DNA of 64,000 nt from Bradyrhizobium algeriense (GCF_036924595.1 NZ_JAZHRV010000001.1:6014001-6078000); one strand, 5' to 3'; counted from the stretch's first letter, positions 16,873 through 25,076 are shown. Notes: generated by a model from the letters alone, not told the origin. Made by a program: numbers and translations.

Positions 16873-17544
16873 ATGTCCGTTGTCGGCGATCAATATTTGC
16901 AGGATCTTCTTGATGTTCTTCATGCTAAGAGCGACGAGCAAGCTGCGTTGATCCGGGCATTCGAGGACCCGGACACCAATGAACATGCACCAAGCGTAGT
17001 AGAAATTAGAGCCTTTCGGAGCGATAAGCTTGTCGCGCTTGATCGCGATAAGGCAGAGTTTTGTTACCAGCTATGCCGCGCCAAAAAAGCCTCCACGATC
17101 ATCGAGGTTGGTACATCGTATGGTGTGTCGACAATCTATCTTGCCGCAGCGGTGCGCGACAATGTTAGTCTATTCGGCGGGGAAGGAGTGGTGATCGGAA
17201 CCGAGTATGAACCGAACAAAGCGGCCGCGGCACGGGCAAACTTTGCGCAGGCAGGCTTGGGGCGATTTATCAATCTCCGCGAAGGCGATCTTCGCGAGAC
17301 CCTAAAGCAGATCGACAGGCCAATCGACTTCGTCCTCATGGACGTTTGGATCGCCATGGCACGCCCCGCAATAGAATTGATCGCGCCGCATCTTTCAGAC
17401 GGTGCGGTTGTGGTATGCGACAACACAAAAGATCATCGAGCGTCCTATGCAGATTATTTCGCGTTTCTTAATGATCCGGTCAACGGCTTCACCACAATGA
17501 CATTGCCCTTCCAAGGCGGCTTGGAATTGTCGGTTCGGTGCTAA
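16873..17544 (+). CDS. O-methyltransferase-like class I SAM protein under TPP riboswitch control
   Basis: 223 aa. The SAM motif I is IIEVGTSYGVSTIYLA (about 76-91), followed by VIGTEYEPNKAAAARANF (acidic residue for ribose binding), the acidic DFVLMDVW (motif IV) and VVVCDNT. This is the layout of the family-3 (catechol/caffeoyl-CoA type) O-methyltransferases, although residues for the metal site are only partly evident. It is soluble. The ribosome site is GGGAG within P1 of the upstream TPP riboswitch. No thiamine gene is adjacent, so its link to thiamine metabolism is unexplained. Codon use is less GC-rich than its surroundings. Confidence 0.82.
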   Translation: MSVVGDQYLQDLLDVLHAKSDEQAALIRAFEDPDTNEHAPSVVEIRAFRSDKLVALDRDKAEFCYQLCRAKKASTIIEVGTSYGVSTIYLAAAVRDNVSLFGGEGVVIGTEYEPNKAAAARANFAQAGLGRFINLREGDLRETLKQIDRPIDFVLMDVWIAMARPAIELIAPHLSDGAVVVCDNTKDHRASYADYFAFLNDPVNGFTTMTLPFQGGLELSVRC

Positions 17545-17679
17545 GCACGACGCCCCCTTCCTGAATGCCCGCTGTTGGCCTGCCTCCACCGTTAGTGAGG
17601 CGGCAGAGCATCGCATCTCTGTCCGGGGGCCGACATCATCGACCAAACGCACACCCGTTAGGCGCTGCCTCGCCGATCG

Positions 17680-17708
17680 TTGACACTCACAGAGCGAGTT
17701 TCTACACT
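17680..17708 (+). promoter_or_regulatory. Strong sigma-70 promoter of the MFS leader
   Basis: TTGACA (17680-17685), exactly 17 bases, TACACT (17703-17708). Expected start of transcription is near 17715, about 20 bases before the leader peptide start codon. Confidence 0.75.
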
Positions 17709-17735
17709 GGGCGCAGATCATTGGAGATATTCGAG

Positions 17736-17783
17736 ATGACGATCGCAACCGTCGTAGTAGGGCGCTGGCGCATGGACCGGTAA
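17736..17783 (+). CDS. 15-aa leader peptide of MFS efflux gene
   Basis: MTIATVVVGRWRMDR followed by TAA, preceded by GGAG nine bases upstream. It sits between a near-consensus promoter and an intrinsic terminator, the normal place for an attenuator peptide. The Ile-Ala-Thr-Val-Val-Val run and the Arg-Trp-Arg segment resemble, respectively, the IAVV-type and the R-x-R (+x+) stall motifs known from macrolide-responsive erm leaders; this comparison is an inference. The RNA encoding Gly-Arg-Trp-Arg (GGGCGC and GGCGCA within 17760-17772) is complementary to TGCGCCC at 17806-17812, the left edge of the terminator, so ribosome position can choose between alternative folds. Confidence 0.65.
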   Translation: MTIATVVVGRWRMDR

Positions 17784-17802
17784 CGGCACCAATGCCGGTA
17801 CC
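17779..17802 (+). promoter_or_regulatory. Hairpin overlapping the leader stop codon
   Basis: GGTA-A-CGGCA / TGCCG-G-TACC forms a nine-pair stem with one mismatch around a CCAA loop. It includes the leader TAA and would be masked by a terminating ribosome. It fits a pause or protector hairpin in an attenuator. Confidence 0.5.
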
Positions 17803-17808
17803 CTGTGC

Positions 17809-17837
17809 GCCCCCGACAAGTTCGGGGGCTTTTTTTT
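17809..17837 (+). terminator. Intrinsic terminator (attenuator) before MFS gene
   Basis: Stem GCCCCCGA/TTCGGGGGC arms at 17809-17816 and 17822-17829, a five-base loop, then eight T residues (17830-17837). It lies 25 bases after the leader peptide stop and 43 bases before the efflux gene start, so it must be read through to express that gene. Confidence 0.85.
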
Positions 17838-17880
17838 GAGCAAATTTCTGGCCGGCCTGTCAGATTGAGAAGAGGATACC

Positions 17881-19086
17881 ATGCCTGGAAAAGCCGCAGA
17901 CCCGCCGGCCCTGATGACCTTGATCGTGCTGAGCGGCCTGTCGGTGGTATCTCTCAACATGTTCCTGCCCTCATTGGCAAACATCGCCAGTGAGTTTCAG
18001 GCGGACTATGCGCTCGTCAATCTGTGTATCGCCGGATATGCGGCCGTGAGCTGCGTGCTGCAGCTCGTGATGGGGCCGTTGTCGGATCGCGTGGGCAGGC
18101 GGCCTGTGATCCTTGCCGCCTTGCTGCTTTTCCTTGTCGCATCGCTGGGCTGCCTGTTGGCGTCCAACGTCCGGGCGTTTCTCACCTTCCGCCTGATGCA
18201 GGCGGTTATCGCCCCCGCCTACGCCGTTTCTGTTGCCATTATTCGGGATGTCTCCGCCGGCAGCAAAGCAGCGAGCTCCATCGGCTACGTGGCCATGACC
18301 TCGGCCATCGCTCCCATGCTGGCCCCGATGCTTGGTGGCGCGCTCGATGATCTGTACGGATGGAGGGCCAGTTTCTGGGCTTTTCTCGTCATGGGCGGCG
18401 CGACTCTCGCGCTGTGCTGGGTCGATCTGCGGGAGACCAACAAAACGCCCGCAGCTACGTTTACTCGGCAAGTTCGATCGTACGGGACGCTCGTGGGATC
18501 AGAGCGCTTTTGGGGTTACGCGCTGTGCATGACGTTTTCCAGGGGGGCGTTCTTCGTCTTCATTGGTGGAGCGTCGCTTGTCGCTGTCTCCACGTTCCGG
18601 ATTTCCGCCGCACAGCTTGGTTTCTATATGGGAACCATCACAGCCGGTTTTGTTCTCGGTAGTTTTCTGTGCGGCCGCTTCTCCGAACACTATGGGCTCA
18701 CGACCATGATGCTGACGGGCGGATTGGTCGCATGTGCGGGCTTGATTCTGGGAATCCTGCTTTGCCTTTATGGCGTGGTGAGTTTGCCGATCTATTTCGG
18801 CGCCTGTGGTTGCGTTGGTCTCGGCAACGGGTTGGCGATCCCGAGCAGCAATGCGGGTGTCGTCTCGGTTCGGCCGGAAATGGCAGGCAGCGCATCGGGA
18901 CTGTCAGCTGCGTTGACGGTCGGCGGCGGGGCATTCCTGTCCGCGATCACGGGCATGGTTCTGACCCAAGCGAATGCCGCCCCAACCCTGTTGGCAATGA
19001 TGCTGCTGTCCTCGGGAATGGGCTTGCTGGCAACGCTGTACGTCATGCGGCTCGACGCGCAAGAGAAACCGCTCGAGCGAGAGTGA
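17881..19086 (+). CDS. MFS drug efflux transporter, Bcr/CflA (DHA1) type
   Basis: 401 aa with 12 predicted membrane helices. Characteristic motifs are MGPLSDRVGRRPVIL (motif A, loop 2-3), RLMQAVIAPAYAVSVAIIRD and a helix-5 motif C region (APMLAPMLGGALDDLYGWRASF), as in Bcr/CflA proton-driven drug exporters. The start is supported by GAAGAGGATACC. Expression appears to be controlled by an attenuator (promoter 17680, leader peptide 17736-17783, terminator 17809-17837). With that arrangement a translation-inhibiting antibiotic is a natural inducer and substrate, although this is not shown by the protein itself. Confidence 0.88.
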   Translation: MPGKAADPPALMTLIVLSGLSVVSLNMFLPSLANIASEFQADYALVNLCIAGYAAVSCVLQLVMGPLSDRVGRRPVILAALLLFLVASLGCLLASNVRAFLTFRLMQAVIAPAYAVSVAIIRDVSAGSKAASSIGYVAMTSAIAPMLAPMLGGALDDLYGWRASFWAFLVMGGATLALCWVDLRETNKTPAATFTRQVRSYGTLVGSERFWGYALCMTFSRGAFFVFIGGASLVAVSTFRISAAQLGFYMGTITAGFVLGSFLCGRFSEHYGLTTMMLTGGLVACAGLILGILLCLYGVVSLPIYFGACGCVGLGNGLAIPSSNAGVVSVRPEMAGSASGLSAALTVGGGAFLSAITGMVLTQANAAPTLLAMMLLSSGMGLLATLYVMRLDAQEKPLERE

Positions 19087-19409
19087 GAAGTCGATGCTTG
19101 AAAGAATTTTTCCTGTTGGCACGAATGCAAAGTGGCGCGGCCTCCCTGATACTTCCGCTATTGGCCCTTCAGTGACCTGCGAGTCCCTTCCAATGTCCGG
19201 AATGCGGCAAAACCGACCGCACTGACGGGACTCAGAATTCGACGACGTCGGACGCCGGGGACTCGTAATCTACTTAAACTAGACTCCAAATCCGTTTGTC
19301 AGGCCGACTTGAAAGTATTGGCCTTCATGCTCCGCCAGACTCGTAGTTCGCTTTAAAGCACACCTGCGGCGTCCCCGGACCTTCAGCATTTTCGCTCTCC
19401 CTCACATGT
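19087..19409. other. Intergenic region without recognised feature
   Basis: 323 bases between the convergent MFS and LysR genes. It should contain both transcription ends, but I see no hairpin followed by a T-run. Composition is less GC-rich than the genes. No reading frame is convincing. Confidence 0.4.
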
Positions 19410-20303
19410 TCAGCGTGGCGCGGATTTGCGGAGGTGCTCCGCCAGTTGCTGCGCAGGCCTCGGCAGCGACTTGAAACTGCGGGCGCAGATCACAAGCCGC
19501 CGGTTGGCCCAGGAATCCCTGATCCTGATGACATTGATCTTCATTGATCGCGCGCATCGTTTTGCCGCCACTTCAGGCATCACGCCAATCCCGATGCCGG
19601 CGGCGACCATCTGGCCGATCGCATCAAAACTGTTCAGCCGTGCACGAAAGCGAAGGCGCGCGCCGAGACGAGCCGCATGTCCACTGATATGGGTGTGCAG
19701 CGCAATCGAGCTGATCAGGCCGACGAATTCGCGCTCCACTACTTCGCTGAAATCGACCTGCCGCCGGTTCGCAAGTTCATCGCTCCGCGCGGCGACCAGC
19801 ACCAGGCGATCTTCGCTGAACGGGCTCCGTTCGATATTGTCTGCAAGCGCGTGCTCGGCGGCGAGCCCGAGATCGGCAGCGCCAGTTACGATCGCTCGGG
19901 CGATTTCGGCGCTTTCGCGCTCCTCGACGTCGATCGAAATGTTAGGATGTGCGGCCAGGAAGGCAGCCAGTGCCTTCGGCAGATATTCCGAAAGCCCCGA
20001 CGTGTTGGCGAGGAAGCGGACGGTGGCCTTCGCGCCACGGGCAAAGGCCAAGAGATCGCCGCGCATCGCCTCCACATTATGGAGCACGATCCTGGCATGA
20101 TCGAGCAGGCTTTCACCGGCCGGCGTCAGATCGACGCCGCGACGGCCGCGCGTCAGCAGCGCAACGCCCAGCGCCTCCTCCAGTCCCTTGATCCGCTCGC
20201 TCGCCGACGCCAGCGCGAGATGAACCCGCCCCGCGCCATTGGTGATGCTGCGCGTCTCGGCCACCGCGACGAAGAGCTGAAGATCGACCAGATCGAAACG
20301 CAT
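19410..20303 (-). CDS. LysR-family transcriptional regulator
   Basis: 297 aa. The N-terminal winged helix-turn-helix (about 1-60: MRFDLVDLQLFVAVAETRSI then the ASASERIKGLEEALG recognition helix and GVDLTPAGESLLDHAR) and the two-lobe effector-binding domain (about 90-295) are typical. It is transcribed divergently from the TauE-like permease gene at 20632 with a 208-bp repeat between them, so it may control that permease in response to its substrate. The effector is not deducible. Confidence 0.9.
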   Translation of the reverse strand: MRFDLVDLQLFVAVAETRSITNGAGRVHLALASASERIKGLEEALGVALLTRGRRGVDLTPAGESLLDHARIVLHNVEAMRGDLLAFARGAKATVRFLANTSGLSEYLPKALAAFLAAHPNISIDVEERESAEIARAIVTGAADLGLAAEHALADNIERSPFSEDRLVLVAARSDELANRRQVDFSEVVEREFVGLISSIALHTHISGHAARLGARLRFRARLNSFDAIGQMVAAGIGIGVMPEVAAKRCARSMKINVIRIRDSWANRRLVICARSFKSLPRPAQQLAEHLRKSAPR

Positions 20304-20336
20304 CGGGATTCCCTACGACTTCGCGCGCGCGTAAGC

Positions 20337-20544
20337 CGTCATTGCCTGCGACAAACGCGAAGCGTTTGCGCAAGGGAGCGAACGGGTCGCGCGAATGCGC
20401 GCCCAGCGACGAGCGCAATGCGCTCGCACTGTGATGACAGGCTCCGCGACGACTTGTCCGCCGTAGCTCAACGAGCGAAGGCGGAAGCAATCCATTCCTT
20501 CTTTGTGCTTTGACATGGATTGCTTCGCTTCGCTCGCAATGACG
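20337..20544. repeat. Palindromic bradyrhizobial intergenic repeat (family A)
   Basis: About 208 bp bounded by inverted ends CGTCATTGC and GCAATGACG. The interior carries GATTGCTTCGCTTCGCTCGCAATGA-type sequence, found in many copies in Bradyrhizobium and Rhodopseudomonas genomes. It sits between the divergent lysR and tauE-like genes and separates their promoters. A long frame running through it is not a real gene extension. Confidence 0.75.
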
Positions 20545-20631
20545 AGGAGACAGATAGCCTTCGCCTTCTCCGAAGGCTATCTCCGGAACCTCCAGATTGT
20601 GCCCGATGCGTCGATCGGTCAAGGTCGCCCC

Positions 20632-21384
20632 ATGTTCGATTCCCTGCTTCTCCTCGTCACCGCCACCTTCCTGCTCGCGGGCTTCGTGAAGGGCGCACTC
20701 GGGCTCGGCCTGCCGACGGTGTCGATGGGCCTGCTTGCAGTGTCGATGCCGCCGGCCCAGGCAATCGCCATCGTCATCGTGCCGGCGATCGTCACCAACA
20801 TCTGGCAAACCTTCGGCGGTCCGTACTTGCGCGATATTTTCCGGCGGCTATGGCCGTTGCTGGCCGGAACGGCCGCCGGCGTCTGGCTGAACGCGGGGTC
20901 GCTGACCGGGCCCTATGCGCGCTACACCACAATCGCGCTCGGCCTGTTGCTGGCGATCAATGCCATCATCGGCCTCTGCAAATTCAATTTCACCATTGCC
21001 CGCCGAAACGAAAAATGGGCCGGCGGCATCGTCGGGCTGATCACCGGCATGATTTCGGCGGCAACCGGCGTGCAGGTCATTCCGTCGGTGCCGTTCCTGC
21101 AGGCGATTGGCATGGAGAAGGAAGAGCTGATCCAGGCATTGGGCGTGTTCTTCACGGTCGCGACCTTGGCGCTTGGCCTCAACCTCACCGGCGCCGGTCT
21201 GCTGACGGCTGCAACCGCACTGCCGGGCGCGGTCGCCATGGCAGCGTCCTTTGCCGGCATGTTCATCGGGCAGGCGGTGCGGACGCGGCTGCAGCCGGAT
21301 ATCTTTCGGCGCTGGTTCCAGATCGGCATGATTGTTCTCGGCCTCTACCTCGCCACCAATGCGCTTGCGAAACTGATGTCGTAA
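20632..21384 (+). CDS. TauE/SafE-family sulfite/organosulfonate-type permease
   Basis: 250 aa from ATG at 20632; the longer frame to 20503 is only translated repeat. About eight membrane helices with the family's duplicated motifs GFVKGALGLGLPTVSMGLLA near the N-terminus and GLITGMISAATGVQVIPSVPFLQ in the second half. Such proteins export sulfite, sulfoacetate, other anionic sulfur compounds or C2 organic acids. It is divergent from a LysR gene, which is the probable regulator. Substrate unknown. Confidence 0.85.
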   Translation: MFDSLLLLVTATFLLAGFVKGALGLGLPTVSMGLLAVSMPPAQAIAIVIVPAIVTNIWQTFGGPYLRDIFRRLWPLLAGTAAGVWLNAGSLTGPYARYTTIALGLLLAINAIIGLCKFNFTIARRNEKWAGGIVGLITGMISAATGVQVIPSVPFLQAIGMEKEELIQALGVFFTVATLALGLNLTGAGLLTAATALPGAVAMAASFAGMFIGQAVRTRLQPDIFRRWFQIGMIVLGLYLATNALAKLMS

Positions 21385-21505
21385 CTTCCCCGCGAAGCCG
21401 CACTGGAAGGCCCGCGAATTCCTTGTAGAGGAATACCTCCAGACAGGCGGACAGCCGAACCAAGAGCCCGTCCGGATGGAATCGGAACAGGGCTCTAGAT
21501 TTTTG

Positions 21506-21581
21506 ATTTGACGCGTTTTCTTGACGCGAACCGGTCTCCACCCCGGATCAAGTCCGGGGCAGGCTTTCGCTGGAAAACGCT
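21506..21581. repeat. Intergenic repeat, family D copy 1 (partial)
   Basis: TTTGACGCGTTTTCTTGACGCGAACCGG core, here followed by a CCCCGGA...TCCGGGG palindrome and GGAAAACGCT. Related copies occur at 40554-40604 (opposite orientation) and 54142-54193. It lies between convergent tauE-like and lysE-like genes. Confidence 0.65.
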
Positions 21582-22226
21582 TTAGCGCGCCTCCAGCATC
21601 GCAACGCGGATGCCGAGATAGACGAACAGCCCGCCGAGCATGCGGTTGATCCAGGCCATCACATTGGCCGATCGCCTGATTCGGCCGGCCGCCCTCGCCG
21701 CAAAGGCTGCGATCCCGAGGCACCACAGCGTGCCGGTGGAGATGAAGATCATGCCCAGGGCCAGGAAGGCCAGCGTCTTATGGCTGGAGTCCGCGGCCAC
21801 GAATTGCGGCAGGAAGGCCAGGAAGAACAGCGCCACTTTCGGATTGAGCACGTTGGTCAGCGCACCCTGCCAGAACACGCGGGAAAGTGACGTTTCGGTG
21901 ACGGCCGCCGCCTCGGCAATCGGCTGCGGCCGCGACAGCAGCATCTGGATGCCCGTCAACAGGAGATAGGCCGCGCCGACCAGTTTCAGGACCGCGAAGG
22001 CCGTCGATGACGCCATCAACAGCGCCGACAGGCCGATGGCGGCGCCGAAGACATGGACCAGACAGCCGCAGCAGATGCCGATCACCGCCGCCACCCCGCC
22101 GCGCCATCCGAACTGGATGCTGCGGCCGAGAATATAGGCCGTGTCCGGCCCCGGGGTAACGTTGAGCAGCAGACCGGAGAGGATAAACAGCCAAAGTTCG
22201 TGAATGCCGAGCGTCTCTGTCATCAT
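21582..22226 (-). CDS. LysE/RhtB-family amino-acid exporter
   Basis: 214 aa from the ATG at 22224-22226 (a second ATG follows at 22223). Six membrane helices with the RhtB signature LNVTPGPDTAYILGRSIQFGWRGGVAAVIGICCG at the N-terminus and QGALTNVLNPKVALFFLAFLPQFV in the middle. These proteins export amino acids or derivatives such as homoserine lactone, threonine or lysine. The gene ends directly at a family-D repeat. Regulation is not visible. Confidence 0.9.
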   Translation of the reverse strand: MMTETLGIHELWLFILSGLLLNVTPGPDTAYILGRSIQFGWRGGVAAVIGICCGCLVHVFGAAIGLSALLMASSTAFAVLKLVGAAYLLLTGIQMLLSRPQPIAEAAAVTETSLSRVFWQGALTNVLNPKVALFFLAFLPQFVAADSSHKTLAFLALGMIFISTGTLWCLGIAAFAARAAGRIRRSANVMAWINRMLGGLFVYLGIRVAMLEAR

Positions 22227-22413
22227 TCGACCGGTTCCCCTGGCGTCCTGAGCCTTAATTATGCACATCCTGACCCCTGAGGGATTGCAGTACTATCATG
22301 AGCAAATCGGGCTTCCACCAGATTGCGCATATTTTATAAACATTGGAATCGTTTGAGCGACCGCGTAGTGGTTATCCAGCGCATTCCGGCGCCGTTAGGG
22401 ATATACTGGGGAC

Positions 22414-24228
22414 ATGGAGAGACGCCTGGCAGCCATCGTCTGCGCTGACGTCGCCGGCTATTCCCGCATGATGGGGGCCGACGAGGCGGGGACGCACGCC
22501 ACGTTCAAGGCGCACAGGTCCGCGATCTATCCGATCATTCTCAATCACGGCGGCCGCCTGGTGAAGAACACCGGCGACGGCTTCCTCCTGGAATTTCCCT
22601 CTATCGTCGGCGCCATCGAGGCGGCAGTCGCGATGCAGATGGTGATGGCGGAGCGCAACGAGCACCTCCCCGCCGACCGCCTCATGCAGTTCCGCATGGG
22701 CATCCACATGGGCGACGTGATGGCCGACGAGGACGAGGTGTTCGGCGACGACGTCAACATCGCCGTCCGCCTCGAATCGGTTGCCGCTCCCGGCGGCGTG
22801 GCGGTTTCGGGCAAGGCTTGTCATGAAGCAGGCAAACGCCTCAGCGTCGCGCTGGCCGATGCCGGCCCTCACCGGTTCAAGAACATCGACGAGCCGATCC
22901 AGGTCTGGACCTGGCAACCCGAAGGCGCCGACGCCAGCGGCCCGGCGCACAAAGCCTCGACCGAAACATCGGTCACCAATCTTCCGGCCCAGTATCGGAC
23001 GGCGATCGTGGGCGTGCTGCCGTTCGCGAATCTGAGCGAGAGCGCCGACGAGTATTTTTCCGACGGACTGACCGAGGACCTGATCCACGCGCTTTCGCTG
23101 CAATCGTTCTACCGGGTGCTGAGCCGCAACTCGACGTTCTCGTTCAAGGGCAAGAGCGTGAGCACGCGCCTGATCGCGCGCGAGATCGATGCGAGCTATC
23201 TGATCCAGGGCTCCGTACGCCGCGCCGCCAACAAGATTCGCGTCACCGCCGAGCTGATCGCACCCGAAACCGGCGAGCAATTATGGACCGGCCGGTTCGA
23301 CCGGGACATCGGCGACCTGTTCGCGATGCAGGACGAACTCACCACCAGCCTGTCGGCGGCGATTGCGGCCGAGATCTACCGCGCTGAAGCCTCCGCCCCG
23401 CCGCGCTCGAACTCGAACGACCTCACCGCCTGGGATCGCTTCCTTAAGGGACTGTCCTACTATTATCTGCAGACGCAGGCCGATCTCGAAACCTCGATCA
23501 GCTTGTTCAAGGAAGCCATCGCGCTCGATCCGACGTTGTCGATCGCCCGTGCCTATCTCGCCACGATCCAGATCCAGGGCATCCAGTTCGGATGGATCCG
23601 GAGCACGCGCGAAATGTTTGATTACGCAATGAGTCTGGCGGAAAGCAGTGTCCGGCTCGATCCCCGTTCGTCCTTTGCGTTCCAGACTCTCGCCTATCTG
23701 AACGCGGCGGAAGGGCACCACGAGACGGCGATGGATGCCGCCAAGCGGGCGGTCGGGCTCAATCCATACGATATGGGCGCCCGCGGCGTGCTTGGGATTT
23801 GTCATCTCGTGTCCGGGCAACACCGGCCCGCAATCGAACTGTTTACGATGGCGGCGCAGAGCGGCAACAACGATCCCCGGTATCAATGGGCAGCCGTGAA
23901 CGCGTTCAGCCACTACCTGCTCGGACAATATGACGCGTCGCTGTCCTGGGCTCGCGAGCAGCTCTATACCAATCCCAATATGCTTCAGGCACTCGCGATC
24001 CGCGCGGCAGCGCTCGCCCAATTGGGACGAACTTCGGAGGCGGCAACGGCGGCCGAGGCTCTGCTCAACAACTATCCCAGCCTTACTGTCGAACGGCATT
24101 TGCGGAACTTCCACTGGAAGATGCCTGAGGACATCGCCCACTACCGGGACGGCCTTGTGAAGGCCGGCATCCCCTTCAGTAGATTGACGCTCGTCGAATC
24201 CTCCCCAAAGCTCGCCGCAGATTCCTGA
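22414..24228 (+). CDS. Class III adenylate cyclase with CadC/TolB-like and TPR domains (paralogue)
   Basis: 604 aa, same plan as the protein at 9203-10969. The cyclase domain (about 1-170) has D12 (CADVAGYS), D55 (TGDGF), N115 and R119 (NIAVRLE), so the catalytic set is complete. The middle domain (about 205-325) has VGVLPFANLSES, YFSDGLTEDLI and IQGSVRRAANKIRV. The C-terminal half is TPR-like (ALDPTLSIARAYLA, AVGLNPYDMGARGVLG). There are no membrane helices. The two genes are too diverged to be a recent duplication. Input signal unknown. Confidence 0.9.
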   Translation: MERRLAAIVCADVAGYSRMMGADEAGTHATFKAHRSAIYPIILNHGGRLVKNTGDGFLLEFPSIVGAIEAAVAMQMVMAERNEHLPADRLMQFRMGIHMGDVMADEDEVFGDDVNIAVRLESVAAPGGVAVSGKACHEAGKRLSVALADAGPHRFKNIDEPIQVWTWQPEGADASGPAHKASTETSVTNLPAQYRTAIVGVLPFANLSESADEYFSDGLTEDLIHALSLQSFYRVLSRNSTFSFKGKSVSTRLIAREIDASYLIQGSVRRAANKIRVTAELIAPETGEQLWTGRFDRDIGDLFAMQDELTTSLSAAIAAEIYRAEASAPPRSNSNDLTAWDRFLKGLSYYYLQTQADLETSISLFKEAIALDPTLSIARAYLATIQIQGIQFGWIRSTREMFDYAMSLAESSVRLDPRSSFAFQTLAYLNAAEGHHETAMDAAKRAVGLNPYDMGARGVLGICHLVSGQHRPAIELFTMAAQSGNNDPRYQWAAVNAFSHYLLGQYDASLSWAREQLYTNPNMLQALAIRAAALAQLGRTSEAATAAEALLNNYPSLTVERHLRNFHWKMPEDIAHYRDGLVKAGIPFSRLTLVESSPKLAADS

Positions 24229-24324
24229 GTGCGAGTGAGGCTGTCGGTTGACACCGCGTCGGATTCCGCCAAAACTTCCCTACACGCTGAAGTAGTTCGC
24301 TACTGAATTGCCTTTTCAGACCGT

Positions 24325-24353
24325 CGCTCCTGATCGGAGCGGGATGCTTTTTT
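24325..24353 (+). terminator. Weak terminator-like hairpin after the cyclase gene
   Basis: CGCTCC/GGAGCG stem with a five-base loop, a short gap, then TTTTTT. It lies 97 bases after the cyclase stop and 30 bases before the next start, so it may also act in the leader of the 24383 gene. Confidence 0.35.
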
Positions 24354-24382
24354 CATATTCGATGCCTTTGAGGATTTAACCC

Positions 24383-25042
24383 ATGCCTGACCACAGCATC
24401 GGCACCGCCCCGGGCGGGCAGATCCCCGTTTCACCCAACAATCCCTGCCCGTTTTTGCGCGCGCTGGTCGCCAATGGCTACGTCGGCGGCCACGACGTGC
24501 CGCTTGCGCAGCTCACCGAATTAATCGGCCTCGCGAGCGGCGAAACCGGCTCGGCCCAAAAAAATGTGCGGATGAAAACCTGGATGGTCGCCGTCATTGC
24601 GAACGGTCTCGGGCCGCTGCGCGTGTTGAAGAGCGCAACCACCGGCGCGGTTCTCGACGAACTGCGCGATGGACCGCTGGACAAGCATGGCGGCGGCTCG
24701 CGCATTCTCGACGTCGATGCGAAGGTCCATGAAGACGAAATCGCCCGGCTCGCCGGCTTCGGCAAGGACCGCAAGGATCCTGCCGGCGGCATCGAGCGCG
24801 GCCTGACGGCGAAAGAGATCGACACCTTCATGAAGGCCAATATCAAGCGCGACGGCGATGCGGCGCACTGGTACTACCCCATGCTCATGAAGGGCGAATG
24901 GCCTGTGCTGCTGAAGATCCTCGGCAAGGGCGAAGGCGAGGAGCGTTACCTCAGCGTCGGCGAAGTCAGGACCCTGTTCGTCGAGAAGCGGCTGCCCGAG
25001 CGGATCACGGCACGGTTGCCGAAGCCTTCGGCTGGAAGATAA
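24383..25042 (+). CDS. Hypothetical protein with N-terminal PCP motif
   Basis: 219 aa, soluble, no signal peptide. Residues about 20-35 read NPCPFLRALVANGYVGGHD, which resembles the proximal P-C-P haem-thiolate motif of chloroperoxidase-type (family 2) peroxidases, where the Cys binds haem iron. The distal E-H-D/A catalytic motif of those enzymes is not evident, and the middle has a helical GLTAKEIDTFMKANIKRDGD segment reminiscent of EF-hand spacing. I cannot assign a function. The start follows TTGAGGATTTAACCC. It stands alone on the plus strand, tail to tail with the frameshifted GFA gene. Confidence 0.65.
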   Translation: MPDHSIGTAPGGQIPVSPNNPCPFLRALVANGYVGGHDVPLAQLTELIGLASGETGSAQKNVRMKTWMVAVIANGLGPLRVLKSATTGAVLDELRDGPLDKHGGGSRILDVDAKVHEDEIARLAGFGKDRKDPAGGIERGLTAKEIDTFMKANIKRDGDAAHWYYPMLMKGEWPVLLKILGKGEGEERYLSVGEVRTLFVEKRLPERITARLPKPSAGR

Positions 25043-25076
25043 CTGCCGAAGGCTGGTGCGTCCGACCACGCATTCG

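Larger units (their letters stand above)
17545..17880. other. Intergenic regulatory region of the MFS gene
   Basis: 336 bases between the methyltransferase and the efflux gene. The first 130 bases show nothing clear. The rest holds a promoter, a 15-codon leader peptide, a hairpin and an intrinsic terminator, each listed separately. Confidence 0.7.

Noticed and set aside
20503..20631. N-terminal extension of the TauE-like protein
   Set aside because: It begins inside the family-A repeat and the protein's first membrane helix starts right after ATG 20632.
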